Translations under genes and position numbers: made by a program
Part shown: positions 52,513 through 61,651 of the stretch, piece by piece
How positions within the stretch are numbered: position 1 is the first letter of the stretch
Layout: the number at the start of each line of letters is the position of its first letter
Source: Caccoplasma intestinavium
Lineage (GTDB): Bacteria > Bacteroidota > Bacteroidia > Bacteroidales > UBA11471
Assembly (NCBI GenBank): GCA_018715885.1
Contig: DVKT01000051.1
Location: 1 to 64,000, forward strand
Direction of reading: 5' to 3'
DNA: 64,000 nucleotides
The notes under the pieces: generated by a model
Told to the model about the DNA's origin: nothing
Databases searched by the model: none
The model's input: only the letters and a program-made list of their open reading frames with translations

Positions 52513-55500
52513 TTAGTTATTATTTTGTTTCTGCAATTTTTTACGGGTGCGAATGACTCCGTTTTTAGCAAATATGGCATATACAACCGGTACGATAAGC
52601 AAGGTAATCAGCGTCGAAACCGAAAGTCCCCATGCCACTGTCATACCCATAGGCCGCCACATCTCCGAGCCTTCTCCCGTACCTATTGCCATAGGAATCA
52701 TACCGAAAACGGTCGTCAGCGTCGTCATCAATACGGGACGCAAACGGGAACGCCCGGCATGTATGACCGAATAAGTAATGGAATAGCCTCTTTCACGATT
52801 GAGGTTGGTATAGTCGATAAGCACGATACCATTCTTTACCACAATACCGGCCAACATGATGAGACCGATCAGAGCCATTACACTCAACGGCGTACCCGTT
52901 ACAGCCAATCCCATAAATACTCCGGTAGCGGCAAACGGCAGCGAAAGCATAATAATAAACGGATAGGTCAATGACTCGAACTGTGCCGCCAATACGATAA
53001 AGACAAGCAGTATAATCATTATGGCCAATATGAACAGGTCGCTGAAAATATCTTCTTGATCTTCGAGCGAACCGGCCAAAGAAACCGTTATATCCGAGGG
53101 TATATCGATTTGGGCGATCGCCGCTCTTACCTCAGCAGCCAATGTTCCCAATGCAGCGTCGGGAGCAACATAGCCGGTAACCGTTACAACACGTTCCCGG
53201 TTTTTACGCTCGATAGTAGGGGGAGTAAGACGCTCGACAACGGTACCCAACTCACGTACCCGCACTCCTTCTCCGGCAGCATTGTAAATAACGATGTTTT
53301 CTATATCCTCGATAGACTGGCGGTATTCGGGAGCATAACGTACCGTGATGTCATATTCCTCTCCGTCTTCTCGATAATACGATGCTGTCGTTCCGTTGAT
53401 GCGGCTCCGCAAGTACGACGATGCCGTAGCTACATTCAAGCCATGCAAAGCCAACTTTTCCCGGTCGAAATCGACATGATACTCGGGTATATAGTCTTCC
53501 CGGCTGATGCTCGTTCCGGAACAACTTTTCATTTTGTCCATCACCTGCTGTACCTCACGAGCTATACGGTCGGTTGCCGCAAAATCGTACCCGTATATTT
53601 CCACATCGACCGACGCTTGGGAAGCCATACCTCCCGTTCCACCACCGGCAAGGACTTCAAAGGTCTTTACCTCGACATATTTCTGTAAGTCATGGCGCAT
53701 CAACTCACAAATTTCAAGCAGACCCCGTTCCCGATCTCCTACACTCAGCAAATCGATGTTCATCGCAACAATATGCGTACCGTTCTCTTGTATAGAACCG
53801 TAGGTATTATCGGTATCGGCCTGTCCCACAGTAAAGTTAATCGTCTTTATCTCGGGATAGTTTTTCTGGAATTCATTCGATATGCGCAATGCCACATCCC
53901 GCGAGATTTCGGTACGTGTACCGATAGGCAACTCCAAATTCACTGCGATACGGGCGTTATCCTGTGTCGGGAAAAACTCGGTCGGAATCATTTTCGTAAG
54001 CATCATACTTCCCATAAAAACGAGAACAGCTATAATAACGACGAGCGACCGATGTCCTACCGCCCAAGTAAGGAGACGCGCGTATCCCCGGTCGAGGGCA
54101 TCGAGGGCTCTCTCTATGGGCGTAAATATCAAAGTATACAACCGTCCTTTTTTAGGATCGAGACGCAACCATTGCGAACAAAGCATCGGTGTAAGCGACA
54201 AAGCCGCCACGGTGGAAATTATCATAATGATGCTGACAATCCACCCCAACTGACGGAACAGAATACCTGCCATACCAGTAATCAATGTCAGAGGCAAGAA
54301 CACGGCCAACATGGTAAGGGTCGAAGCAATAACCGAAATAGCAACCTCATTGGTACCGTGTATGGCTGCCTGTTTCGGAGCACTTCCTCTCTCGATGTGG
54401 TTCGTTACGTTTTCAAGCACCACGATAGCATCGTCGACAACCATACCTATCGCTATACTCAAAGAACTCAACGATATGATATTCAACGTATTTCCCGAGA
54501 TCAACAGATAACAGAACGAGGCGATCAACGATATAGGGATCGTAATAATGATGATGAATGTAGCTCTCCAACGACCCAAGAATACCAATACGACCAGCAT
54601 GACGATGACAAACGTTACCAAAACCGTCTCGACAAGACTGCCGATAGTATTTTCGATATTGGTGGAAGTATTGATGATGATACCGAGCTTCACATCCGAA
54701 GGCAATTCGGATTGTATGGCCGGTAACTTCTTCAACACGCTGTTGGCAATATTCACAGAATTTGCACCAGATTGTTTTTGGATCACAATCATACCACCCT
54801 GCTGGCCGTTGTTGTAGGCCTCCTGCTCGCGTTCTTTTACCGTATCGACCACCCGTGCGACATCTCGTAAATAGATCGAACTTCCGTTATACGAACCGAC
54901 AACAATATCATTGAGTTGTTTGGGATCGGAAAATTCGCCTTGTACCCTTAACGAATAGGTATTCGACCCGATATCGAAACTACCTCCCGGCGTATTCAGG
55001 TTCTCACTGGCAATGATCGATGAAATCGCCTCGACGGTAAGGTTATAGGCTTCCAGTTTGGCCGGATCGCAATAAACCTGTATTTCCCGCTCGGGTGCAC
55101 CCGAGATGGAAACGGCACCGACCCCCGAAATCCGCTTCAAAGGGTTAGCGACTTTATCGTCGAGGATTTTATAAAGACCGGGCATACTTTCTTCGGCCGT
55201 TACCGAAAGAATAACGATAGGAATATCGTCGGTTCCAAATTTAAAAAGTACGGGCGTACCGGCATTATCGGGCAATGTAGAACGTATCATGTCGATCTTA
55301 TCGCGCACGTCATTGGTGGCCACATCGATATCGGTTCCGTACTCGAATTCAAGTGTAACGATCGAAAGATTTTCTTTCGATTGCGAAGATATGTCTTTGA
55401 GGTCGCTCACAGTATTGAGCGTATTTTCCATGATCTTGGTAACATTCGTCTCTATATCGGAAGCACTTGCACCGGGATACGAGGTAAGCACCATAATCGT

Positions 55501-55629
55501 ATTGGTCTCGATATTCGGTAACAAGTCGATAGAAAGGCGCGTCAAAGAGAAAAGGCCGATAACCACTACGGCCACGAAACAAAGCGCCGTAGTAATCGGT
55601 TTTTTGACTGCGGTTGAATACAGACTCAT
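52513..55629 (-). CDS. RND efflux transporter permease (HAE1/AcrB-like)
   Basis: A 1038-residue inner-membrane pump with the AcrB pattern: N-terminal KPITTALCFVAVVVIG, LTRLSIDLLPNIE, two porter repeats, AIGMVVDDAIVVLENV (TM4 proton-relay Asp pair) and a C-terminal half with AGIVVKNGIVLIDYTN. It exports drugs or bile acids with the adaptor and TolC partner encoded just upstream. Confidence 0.96.
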   Translation of the reverse strand: MSLYSTAVKKPITTALCFVAVVVIGLFSLTRLSIDLLPNIETNTIMVLTSYPGASASDIETNVTKIMENTLNTVSDLKDISSQSKENLSIVTLEFEYGTDIDVATNDVRDKIDMIRSTLPDNAGTPVLFKFGTDDIPIVILSVTAEESMPGLYKILDDKVANPLKRISGVGAVSISGAPEREIQVYCDPAKLEAYNLTVEAISSIIASENLNTPGGSFDIGSNTYSLRVQGEFSDPKQLNDIVVGSYNGSSIYLRDVARVVDTVKEREQEAYNNGQQGGMIVIQKQSGANSVNIANSVLKKLPAIQSELPSDVKLGIIINTSTNIENTIGSLVETVLVTFVIVMLVVLVFLGRWRATFIIIITIPISLIASFCYLLISGNTLNIISLSSLSIAIGMVVDDAIVVLENVTNHIERGSAPKQAAIHGTNEVAISVIASTLTMLAVFLPLTLITGMAGILFRQLGWIVSIIMIISTVAALSLTPMLCSQWLRLDPKKGRLYTLIFTPIERALDALDRGYARLLTWAVGHRSLVVIIAVLVFMGSMMLTKMIPTEFFPTQDNARIAVNLELPIGTRTEISRDVALRISNEFQKNYPEIKTINFTVGQADTDNTYGSIQENGTHIVAMNIDLLSVGDRERGLLEICELMRHDLQKYVEVKTFEVLAGGGTGGMASQASVDVEIYGYDFAATDRIAREVQQVMDKMKSCSGTSISREDYIPEYHVDFDREKLALHGLNVATASSYLRSRINGTTASYYREDGEEYDITVRYAPEYRQSIEDIENIVIYNAAGEGVRVRELGTVVERLTPPTIERKNRERVVTVTGYVAPDAALGTLAAEVRAAIAQIDIPSDITVSLAGSLEDQEDIFSDLFILAIMIILLVFIVLAAQFESLTYPFIIMLSLPFAATGVFMGLAVTGTPLSVMALIGLIMLAGIVVKNGIVLIDYTNLNRERGYSITYSVIHAGRSRLRPVLMTTLTTVFGMIPMAIGTGEGSEMWRPMGMTVAWGLSVSTLITLLIVPVVYAIFAKNGVIRTRKKLQKQNNN

Positions 55630-55667
55630 ATTTCTGATTTTTTAGCGTTTATAAAACATGTCTTCGT

Positions 55668-56684
55668 TTACTCGACGACAGTTACTTCGGCTCCATTATG
55701 AAGTCGTGATTGACCGGCAACAACAACACGTGCACCGTCGGGCACGCCCGACAATACTTCATAGCGCGTATCGGTACGGCGACCCAACTCCACTTTTACA
55801 AAATCGACCTTACCATCTTCATACACATAAACATAACGATCGCCCGAACCAGTTTGCTTTACAACGGCCAAATCGGGCAATACGACACGACGTTCGGTTC
55901 CGAAATTTATCGTTACACGAGCAAACATACCGGGACGCACCCGCATATCTTTGTTATCGAGCTTGATTTCCACCGGGAAAGTACGTGTCGCAGCATCGAT
56001 AGTCGGATACACAAGACTTACTTTACCGGTAAATTCTTCATTTTTATATACATCGAGATGAATTTTCACCTCCATACCCTCTTTTACCTGAGTATAAAAG
56101 CCTTCCGACACATGAATCATCAGCTTCACGGGTATAATCTGCTGTACCGTAAGTACAGGATTCCCGGCATTATACATATCGCCGTTATCGTAATTACGGG
56201 CCGTAACGATACCGTCGATAGGACTGATAAGTTGGGTATTCTCTTTCAGATTTTCATAAGAAGTGCGAGCCACATCGAGCTGGGTCTGTTGGGCATCGAG
56301 GAGCTGTTTCGACGTTCCTCCCACCTCATACAAGGCCAGCTGACGATCGTATTCGAGCTGGATATTATCGAGTTGGGTTTTTGACTGTATCAAATTGGAG
56401 CGATCCATCTCGGCCAACAGTTGTCCGGCTTTCACACGGTCTCCCACTTCTACCAATATCTTATCGATACGCAATACCATCGAAGGAGATATATTGTTTA
56501 CCACATTGGCCTCGACAGTAGCGGTAAATTCCTGCGTCTGGTCGACCGATTGCACATTCACGGTTTCGAGACGGACCTGAGGTTTTTCCTCGACTACCGA
56601 CGTTTGTTTCTTTTCTTCGGAACAAGCGGTTAAAACACAAAGTACCACAACCGAAAGGATGAGACTTTTTCTGTAATTTTTCAT
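55668..56684 (-). CDS. RND efflux periplasmic adaptor lipoprotein
   Basis: A 338-residue membrane-fusion protein with lipobox (LTAC), lipoyl half-motifs (VGDRVKAGQLLAEMD), alpha-hairpin (SKTQLDNIQLEYDRQLALYEVGGTS, hallmark LDNIQLEYDRQLALY), and beta-barrel domain (SPIDGIVTARNYDNGDMYNAG). The ATG at 56684 is chosen for the signal peptide. Confidence 0.95.
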   Translation of the reverse strand: MKNYRKSLILSVVVLCVLTACSEEKKQTSVVEEKPQVRLETVNVQSVDQTQEFTATVEANVVNNISPSMVLRIDKILVEVGDRVKAGQLLAEMDRSNLIQSKTQLDNIQLEYDRQLALYEVGGTSKQLLDAQQTQLDVARTSYENLKENTQLISPIDGIVTARNYDNGDMYNAGNPVLTVQQIIPVKLMIHVSEGFYTQVKEGMEVKIHLDVYKNEEFTGKVSLVYPTIDAATRTFPVEIKLDNKDMRVRPGMFARVTINFGTERRVVLPDLAVVKQTGSGDRYVYVYEDGKVDFVKVELGRRTDTRYEVLSGVPDGARVVVAGQSRLHNGAEVTVVE

Positions 56685-56717
56685 ATATGATATTGTTTTT
56701 TCCATTGAAAATAAAGT

Positions 56718-58079
56718 CTATTTTTTGTCATCGATTTTATACCGGTCGAAATCGATATTTCCCGAAATCTGTTCGAGATCGGACTGAGCTGAGAGATAAT
56801 CGTGTATGGCCTGATAATAGGAAAGGCGCGAGGAGGCCAAAGCCAAATTGGCATCATCGAGTTCGATAACGGTAGCCGCACCGACTTCAAACTTTTTCTG
56901 CATAATAAGATAGGCTTTCTCGGCTTGGCGTACCCCTTCTTTGCTCGAAACAACCTGCTTGATAGATGCCCTTATGTTATCCATTGCCGCTGTAAGTTGC
57001 ATACGTAGATTCCGTTCGAGATTCGTCCGCTGATATTGCATTTCATTATAAGCGACACGGGCCTGTTTGCCTTTGTAGTAACGCGTTCCTCCATTGAAAA
57101 TAGGTATCGAAAGCGATACTCCTACGTAGGAGTAAGGCGTCCATCTGAAATCTTGAAAAACACCGCCGTTACTCATCGACGACCATGTGTACGAACCGAC
57201 AAAAGCCAACGTGGGTGCCCAAGACATATTTTGGGTTTTCAACGCTTGTTTCAAATAAGCACTCTGCAAATCGATTTGCCGCAAACTGGTATTCTGCGAT
57301 AATGAAGTATCGGGCTGCAACATATCGGCATACATAGACTCTTCATAATCGGACAAACGGGTAGCCAGACCGATACGTAACTCGGAATCAAGCCCCAAAA
57401 GCACTTTCAAATTCAGTTTGGACAATCTCAACGCGTTTTCTGCCTGCAAAAGCGAAGGTTCGAGATTGCGAACAGCCACATCGGCTCTCAAAACATCATA
57501 CTCCGAGGCCGTTCCCTGCTCATACTTATGCCGGTAAGTATCGGCATTTATCCGGGCGTTATCATAACTCTGCTGCAAAACTTCATAAGAATCATTAGCC
57601 ATAAGTATGGAGTAATAGGCTTTTTTTACTTGATCGACCATAGAAAGCCGGGAAGATCGGGCACTTTCGAGCGATTGTTCGAGTTGCACCGCCGATAATT
57701 TCAGGCTTTTCCAAAGTGCCGGAGCTATGATAGGGAAAGACAAGGAAAAGCCGGTAGACCAAGAGTTATCGAGGCCGACTTCCAGGCCATCGTCCATACC
57801 GGGGATATCCATATACATGACCTGTTTTTTCAACGTGCGCGAATAAGAGCCCGAATAATCGATCGTCGGCAACAAGCCTCCGATAGACTCTCGACGGGCA
57901 TAATCGGTACGTTTTATTTCCATATCGGACACGATTATCGTCGGATTCTCACTAAGTGCTATGGTTATAGCCTGATCGAGAGAAAGAGTTATCGAATCGG
58001 TCGACTGGGCTGTCGCGCTTTTTCCGATGCACAAAAATATCGCCACCGCGCACAGTCCCAAACAATTTTTTTTTCTCAT
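56718..58079 (-). CDS. TolC family outer-membrane efflux protein
   Basis: A 453-residue outer-membrane channel with signal peptide (GKSATAQ) and the two repeated TolC halves (SLDQAITIALSENPTIIVSD, LRQIDLQSAYLKQALKTQNMSWAPTL-type segments; hallmarks ITIALSENPTI and LQSAYLKQALKTQNMSWAPTL). It begins the structural part of the operon, 138 bp after the promoter at 58219-58251. Confidence 0.95.
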   Translation of the reverse strand: MRKKNCLGLCAVAIFLCIGKSATAQSTDSITLSLDQAITIALSENPTIIVSDMEIKRTDYARRESIGGLLPTIDYSGSYSRTLKKQVMYMDIPGMDDGLEVGLDNSWSTGFSLSFPIIAPALWKSLKLSAVQLEQSLESARSSRLSMVDQVKKAYYSILMANDSYEVLQQSYDNARINADTYRHKYEQGTASEYDVLRADVAVRNLEPSLLQAENALRLSKLNLKVLLGLDSELRIGLATRLSDYEESMYADMLQPDTSLSQNTSLRQIDLQSAYLKQALKTQNMSWAPTLAFVGSYTWSSMSNGGVFQDFRWTPYSYVGVSLSIPIFNGGTRYYKGKQARVAYNEMQYQRTNLERNLRMQLTAAMDNIRASIKQVVSSKEGVRQAEKAYLIMQKKFEVGAATVIELDDANLALASSRLSYYQAIHDYLSAQSDLEQISGNIDFDRYKIDDKK

Positions 58080-58149
58080 TTCGGATTTCAGGTTTGATTA
58101 TTTTAAAGAAAGAGCCGAAAAAGCCCTTATCACATAATATCATATAATT

Positions 58150-58174
58150 ACGGGCAGTACATACAAATACCCGT
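58150..58174. promoter_or_regulatory. Imperfect inverted repeat in the tolC leader
   Basis: ACGGGCA ... TACCCGT (58150-58156 with 58168-58174; 6 of 7 pairs) with a central GTAC. It lies between the promoter and the tolC start and is a candidate operator. Confidence 0.4.
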
Positions 58175-58218
58175 CGCAAAAGTCCGCTTTTTTCGCGAAT
58201 AACGAAATTCTATATAGT

Positions 58219-58251
58219 CAAATATATATACGAAATGTCGCTTCACCCAAA
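58219..58251 (-). promoter_or_regulatory. Promoter of the efflux operon
   Basis: Minus strand: TTTG (58251-58248), 21-bp spacer, TATATTTG (58226-58219). A partial TATATA...TATATA symmetry overlaps the -7 region. Confidence 0.72.
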
Positions 58252-58279
58252 GCCTGCCCCAATCAAGAGCAAAGCCGCA

Positions 58280-58897
58280 TCAATTAAAATCGGTATTTGC
58301 AAAATAACGTTCTATGATTTTCAATCCTTTTTCGGTAGCGATACCGCGAATAAAAGTTTTAAAAATCATTTCGAATGTCTCCATAAACGTAAATTCTACC
58401 GTACATATTTCGTCAAGGCTGAAAAGAATATCGAATTTTGTAGAGAGGAGCTGCCCGACAATATCGCAACGACAATCCTGCAAAATAACACCTTCGGCCT
58501 GCCCTTGCTCGAGAATACGCTTCATGCTCTCTGCCTGATAAGACCTCTCATCATCGAACATGCGGGAAACTTGCGGGTGGTAACGTTTCAGATCGGTAAA
58601 ATAATTTCTGTTGACGTTGCGCATACGCTTCCATTGGATCATAAACACTTCGAGAAGAAACTCCAATGCATTATCCACTTTCTGGGCTACTTCCAACGAC
58701 ATTTTTTCTATCTCTCGGCGATTCCACGTCAGACATTCAAGCAAAAGCTGATCTTTATCTTTAAATAGCTCGTACAAAGTCCGTTTTGAAATACCTACCT
58801 GAGAAGCAATATAATCCATCGTTATGGATTTGATCCCATGTCGCAAAAAAAGAGCAAATGAAGTCTCGATAATTCGTTGTTTCAGATCGTTGGTCAT
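58280..58897 (-). CDS. TetR/AcrR family regulator
   Basis: A 205-residue repressor with an N-terminal TetR HTH (KSITMDYIASQVGISKRTLYELFKDKDQLL; hallmark GISKRTLYELFKDKD). The C-terminal domain is poorly conserved and would bind the inducer. It precedes the tolC-adaptor-RND-PII genes, so it most likely represses them and itself. Confidence 0.94.
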   Translation of the reverse strand: MTNDLKQRIIETSFALFLRHGIKSITMDYIASQVGISKRTLYELFKDKDQLLLECLTWNRREIEKMSLEVAQKVDNALEFLLEVFMIQWKRMRNVNRNYFTDLKRYHPQVSRMFDDERSYQAESMKRILEQGQAEGVILQDCRCDIVGQLLSTKFDILFSLDEICTVEFTFMETFEMIFKTFIRGIATEKGLKIIERYFANTDFN

Positions 58898-58922
58898 TAT
58901 GTAAAAAATCTATATTATCGGA

Positions 58923-58955
58923 CAAAGATAGGGAGAAAACGCAACGGAATACAAA
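58923..58955 (-). promoter_or_regulatory. Promoter of tetR
   Basis: Minus strand: TTTG (58955-58952), 21-bp spacer, TATCTTTG (58930-58923), 26 bp before the ATG. Confidence 0.72.
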
Positions 58956-59155
58956 AGTTTTCCTTTATTTATAATGTATATTATTAATTTATGTAAAACA
59001 CAAACCGAACTTTTCAAAAAAGCACTCATGTATACACATGACAATGCAACACAAATCGACACATAAAACAAATAAATTATCGTTCCACACAACTTTTCAA
59101 CATAATATTGTTTAAAAAATTATGTTTTTCGATACCATTTCCCAATATAATTTCC

Positions 59156-59163
59156 TATATTTG
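59156..59163 (+). promoter_or_regulatory. Putative -7 box of maeB
   Basis: TATATTTG, 64 bp before the ATG. No clear TTTG at -33. Confidence 0.5.
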
Positions 59164-59226
59164 TATAGCTGAAATTTGGCCCGACAGAAAATCGGGTATT
59201 GTTTCAATCCTTTATATCTTTGTATT

Positions 59227-61509
59227 ATGGCAAAAGTTACCAAAGAAGCCGCCTTGCGCTATCACAGCGAAGGGCGCCCGGGAAAAATAGAAGTAATCCC
59301 AACCAAACCTTACAGTACACAAATGGATCTCTCGCTCGCCTATTCTCCGGGTGTAGCCGAGCCGTGTCTCGAAATCGAAAAAGACGCTCAAACAGCGTAT
59401 GAATATACATCGAAAGGAAATCTCGTCGCGGTTATATCGAACGGAACGGCCGTATTGGGTCTCGGCGATATAGGTGCATTGGCCGGGAAACCGGTTATGG
59501 AAGGCAAGGGCCTGCTCTTCAAGATTTTTGCAGGTATCGATGTTTTCGACATCGAAGTCAATGAAAAAGATCCCGAAAAATTTATACAAGCCGTAAAAGC
59601 TATCTCTCCGACATTCGGAGGCATCAACCTCGAAGACATCAAAGCTCCCGAATGTTTTGAAATCGAAAACCGGCTGAAAGCCGAACTGGATATTCCTGTC
59701 ATGCACGACGACCAGCACGGCACAGCCATCATATCGGGTGCCGGACTGCTCAACGCCCTCGAAATACAAGATAAAAAAATCGAAGATGTACGTATCGTCG
59801 TAAACGGAGCCGGAGCTTCGGCCGTCTCCTGCACCAAACTCTACATCATGCTGGGAGTAAAGCCCGAAAATGTCGTGATGGTCGACAGCAAAGGCGTCAT
59901 AAACGACAAACGCACCGATCTCAACGAGTCCAAGAAACAATTTATCACTCATCGCGATATCCACACGCTGGCCGATGCCATGAAAGGGGCCGATGTATTC
60001 CTCGGCCTTTCCCGAGCCGACGTGCTTACAACGGAAATGGTACAGTCGATGAACGACCGTCCTATCGTCTTCGCACTGGCCAACCCCAATCCCGAAATTG
60101 CCTACGATAAAGCCAAAGCCTCGCGTCCCGATTTGATTTTTGCTACTGGACGCTCGGATTATCCCAATCAAATCAATAACGTTCTGGGATTCCCCTATAT
60201 CTTCCGGGGAGCTCTCGACGTGCGGGCTACATGTATCAACGAAGAAATGAAACTGGCTGCCGTCTATGCAATTGCCGACTTGGCAAAAAAGCGTGTACCA
60301 GACGTTGTGAATGCGGCTTACGGGTTGGAATGCATCAGCTTCGGTCCCGAATACATCATACCCAAAGCTCTCGACCCGCGCTTGCTTACGACCGTTGCTC
60401 CCGCCGTAGCCAAAGCTGCTATCGAATCGGGTGTTGCTCGTAAAAAAATCGAGGACTGGACGGCTTACCAAACCAAGCTCGAAGCTCTCATGGGATACGA
60501 CAACAAGATGTTGCGCAACTTTACCGACATGGCCAAGCAGTCTCCCAAACGGGTTGTATTCGCCGAAGCCAACCACGTCAATATGCTTACGGCCGCCGTT
60601 ACAGCATATCAAGAAGGTATATGCCACCCGATCTTGCTGGGTAATGCCGACTTCATCAAAAATCTCGCTTGTGATCTCGGTCTCAGCCTCGACGGTATCG
60701 AAATCATCAACTTGCGAAGCGGAGCCGAAGCCGAACGCCGTCATCACTATGCCAAGATACTGGCCAACAAACGCCAAAGAGAAGGGATCACACCCGATGA
60801 AGCGAACGAAAAAATGTATGACCGCAACTATTTCGGAATGATGATGGTAGAATGCGGAGATGCCGACGCTTTCATTACAGGGACTTATACCAAATATACC
60901 GAAACAATACAAATCGCCAAAGATGTCATCGGCATACGGGAAGGACACACCCATTTCGGAGCCATGCACATCATCACGACTCCCAAAGGTACATTCTTCC
61001 TGGCCGACACCCTCATCAACCGACACCCCAATACCGAGACACTTGTCGACATTGCCAAACTCTCGAACGAGACGCTTAAATTCTTTGCACAAGAACCCAA
61101 AATCGCCATGCTCTCTTATTCGAACTTCGGTGCCGACAAAGTCGGTAGCCCGGCACTGGTGCACGAGGCTGTCTCCATCATGCAAAAAGAATACCCCGAC
61201 TTGGCCATCGACGGAGAAATGCAGGTACACTTCGCACTCAACAAAGAGTTGCGCGACCGCACATTCCCGTTCAGCCGACTGGCCGGAAAAGATGTAAACA
61301 CACTCATCTTCCCCAACCTCAGCTCGGCAAACTCGGCATACAAGCTGTTGCTCGAAATGGGTATAGGCAACTCTATCGGCCCGATACAAATGGGTCTTAA
61401 CAAACCGATTCACTTCACCGATATAGAAAGCTCGCCCCGCGACATCGTCAACTTGACGACAGTTGCCGTAGTCGATGCCATCGTTCAAGAAAAAATCGGA
61501 AAGAAATAA
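59227..61509 (+). CDS. maeB: NADP-dependent malic enzyme-phosphotransacetylase fusion
   Basis: A 760-residue MaeB-type enzyme. The N-terminal malic enzyme part (about 1-430) has SLAYSPGVAEPCLEI, the NAD(P) and metal region MHDDQHGTAIISGAGLLNAL and NGAGASAVSC. The C-terminal phosphotransacetylase-like part (about 430-760) has AMLSYSNFGADKVGSP and ends EKIGKK. It decarboxylates malate to pyruvate; the C-terminal domain binds acetyl-CoA-type ligands in relatives and is thought to be regulatory. The ATG at 59227 is preferred to 59176, since the extension is not conserved-looking. Confidence 0.96.
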   Translation: MAKVTKEAALRYHSEGRPGKIEVIPTKPYSTQMDLSLAYSPGVAEPCLEIEKDAQTAYEYTSKGNLVAVISNGTAVLGLGDIGALAGKPVMEGKGLLFKIFAGIDVFDIEVNEKDPEKFIQAVKAISPTFGGINLEDIKAPECFEIENRLKAELDIPVMHDDQHGTAIISGAGLLNALEIQDKKIEDVRIVVNGAGASAVSCTKLYIMLGVKPENVVMVDSKGVINDKRTDLNESKKQFITHRDIHTLADAMKGADVFLGLSRADVLTTEMVQSMNDRPIVFALANPNPEIAYDKAKASRPDLIFATGRSDYPNQINNVLGFPYIFRGALDVRATCINEEMKLAAVYAIADLAKKRVPDVVNAAYGLECISFGPEYIIPKALDPRLLTTVAPAVAKAAIESGVARKKIEDWTAYQTKLEALMGYDNKMLRNFTDMAKQSPKRVVFAEANHVNMLTAAVTAYQEGICHPILLGNADFIKNLACDLGLSLDGIEIINLRSGAEAERRHHYAKILANKRQREGITPDEANEKMYDRNYFGMMMVECGDADAFITGTYTKYTETIQIAKDVIGIREGHTHFGAMHIITTPKGTFFLADTLINRHPNTETLVDIAKLSNETLKFFAQEPKIAMLSYSNFGADKVGSPALVHEAVSIMQKEYPDLAIDGEMQVHFALNKELRDRTFPFSRLAGKDVNTLIFPNLSSANSAYKLLLEMGIGNSIGPIQMGLNKPIHFTDIESSPRDIVNLTTVAVVDAIVQEKIGKK

Positions 61510-61535
61510 GCAGCTTCTTATATCCTGATAAAGAT

Positions 61536-61566
61536 AAAAAGCCTCGGCGTAAATCCGAGGCTTTTT
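61536..61566 (+). terminator. Terminator of maeB
   Basis: Perfect 12-bp stem (61536-61547 with 61555-61566), 7-nt loop; ends in a T-run. Confidence 0.92.
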
Positions 61567-61599
61567 ACATTTCTTGCATTAAAGTCAACATAGATAATA

Positions 61600-61638
61600 A
61601 AAGAAAGAGGGGGAACGATCGTCCCCCCCTCTTTCTTT
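61600..61638 (-). terminator. Terminator of the pyrC operon
   Basis: Perfect 14-bp purine/pyrimidine stem (61600-61613 with 61625-61638), inner ACGATCGT palindrome; U-run on the minus strand. Sits 13 bp past the pyrC stop. Confidence 0.85.
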
Positions 61639-61651
61639 ATGACAAGTCTCC

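Larger units (their letters stand above)
58898..59226. other. 329-bp divergent intergenic region
   Basis: AT-rich, non-coding. Contains the tetR promoter (58923-58955, -) and the maeB -7 box (59156-59163, +) and a small hairpin CCCGA/TCGGG (59180-59196). No tRNA or convincing ORF. Confidence 0.6.

Noticed and set aside
59215..59222. TATCTTTG next to the maeB ATG
   Set aside because: Would start transcription inside the start codon; the box at 59156 is better placed.
59212..61488. 758-codon open frame on the minus strand
   Set aside because: Exactly antisense to maeB; an artefact of its codon use, with no homology-like motifs.
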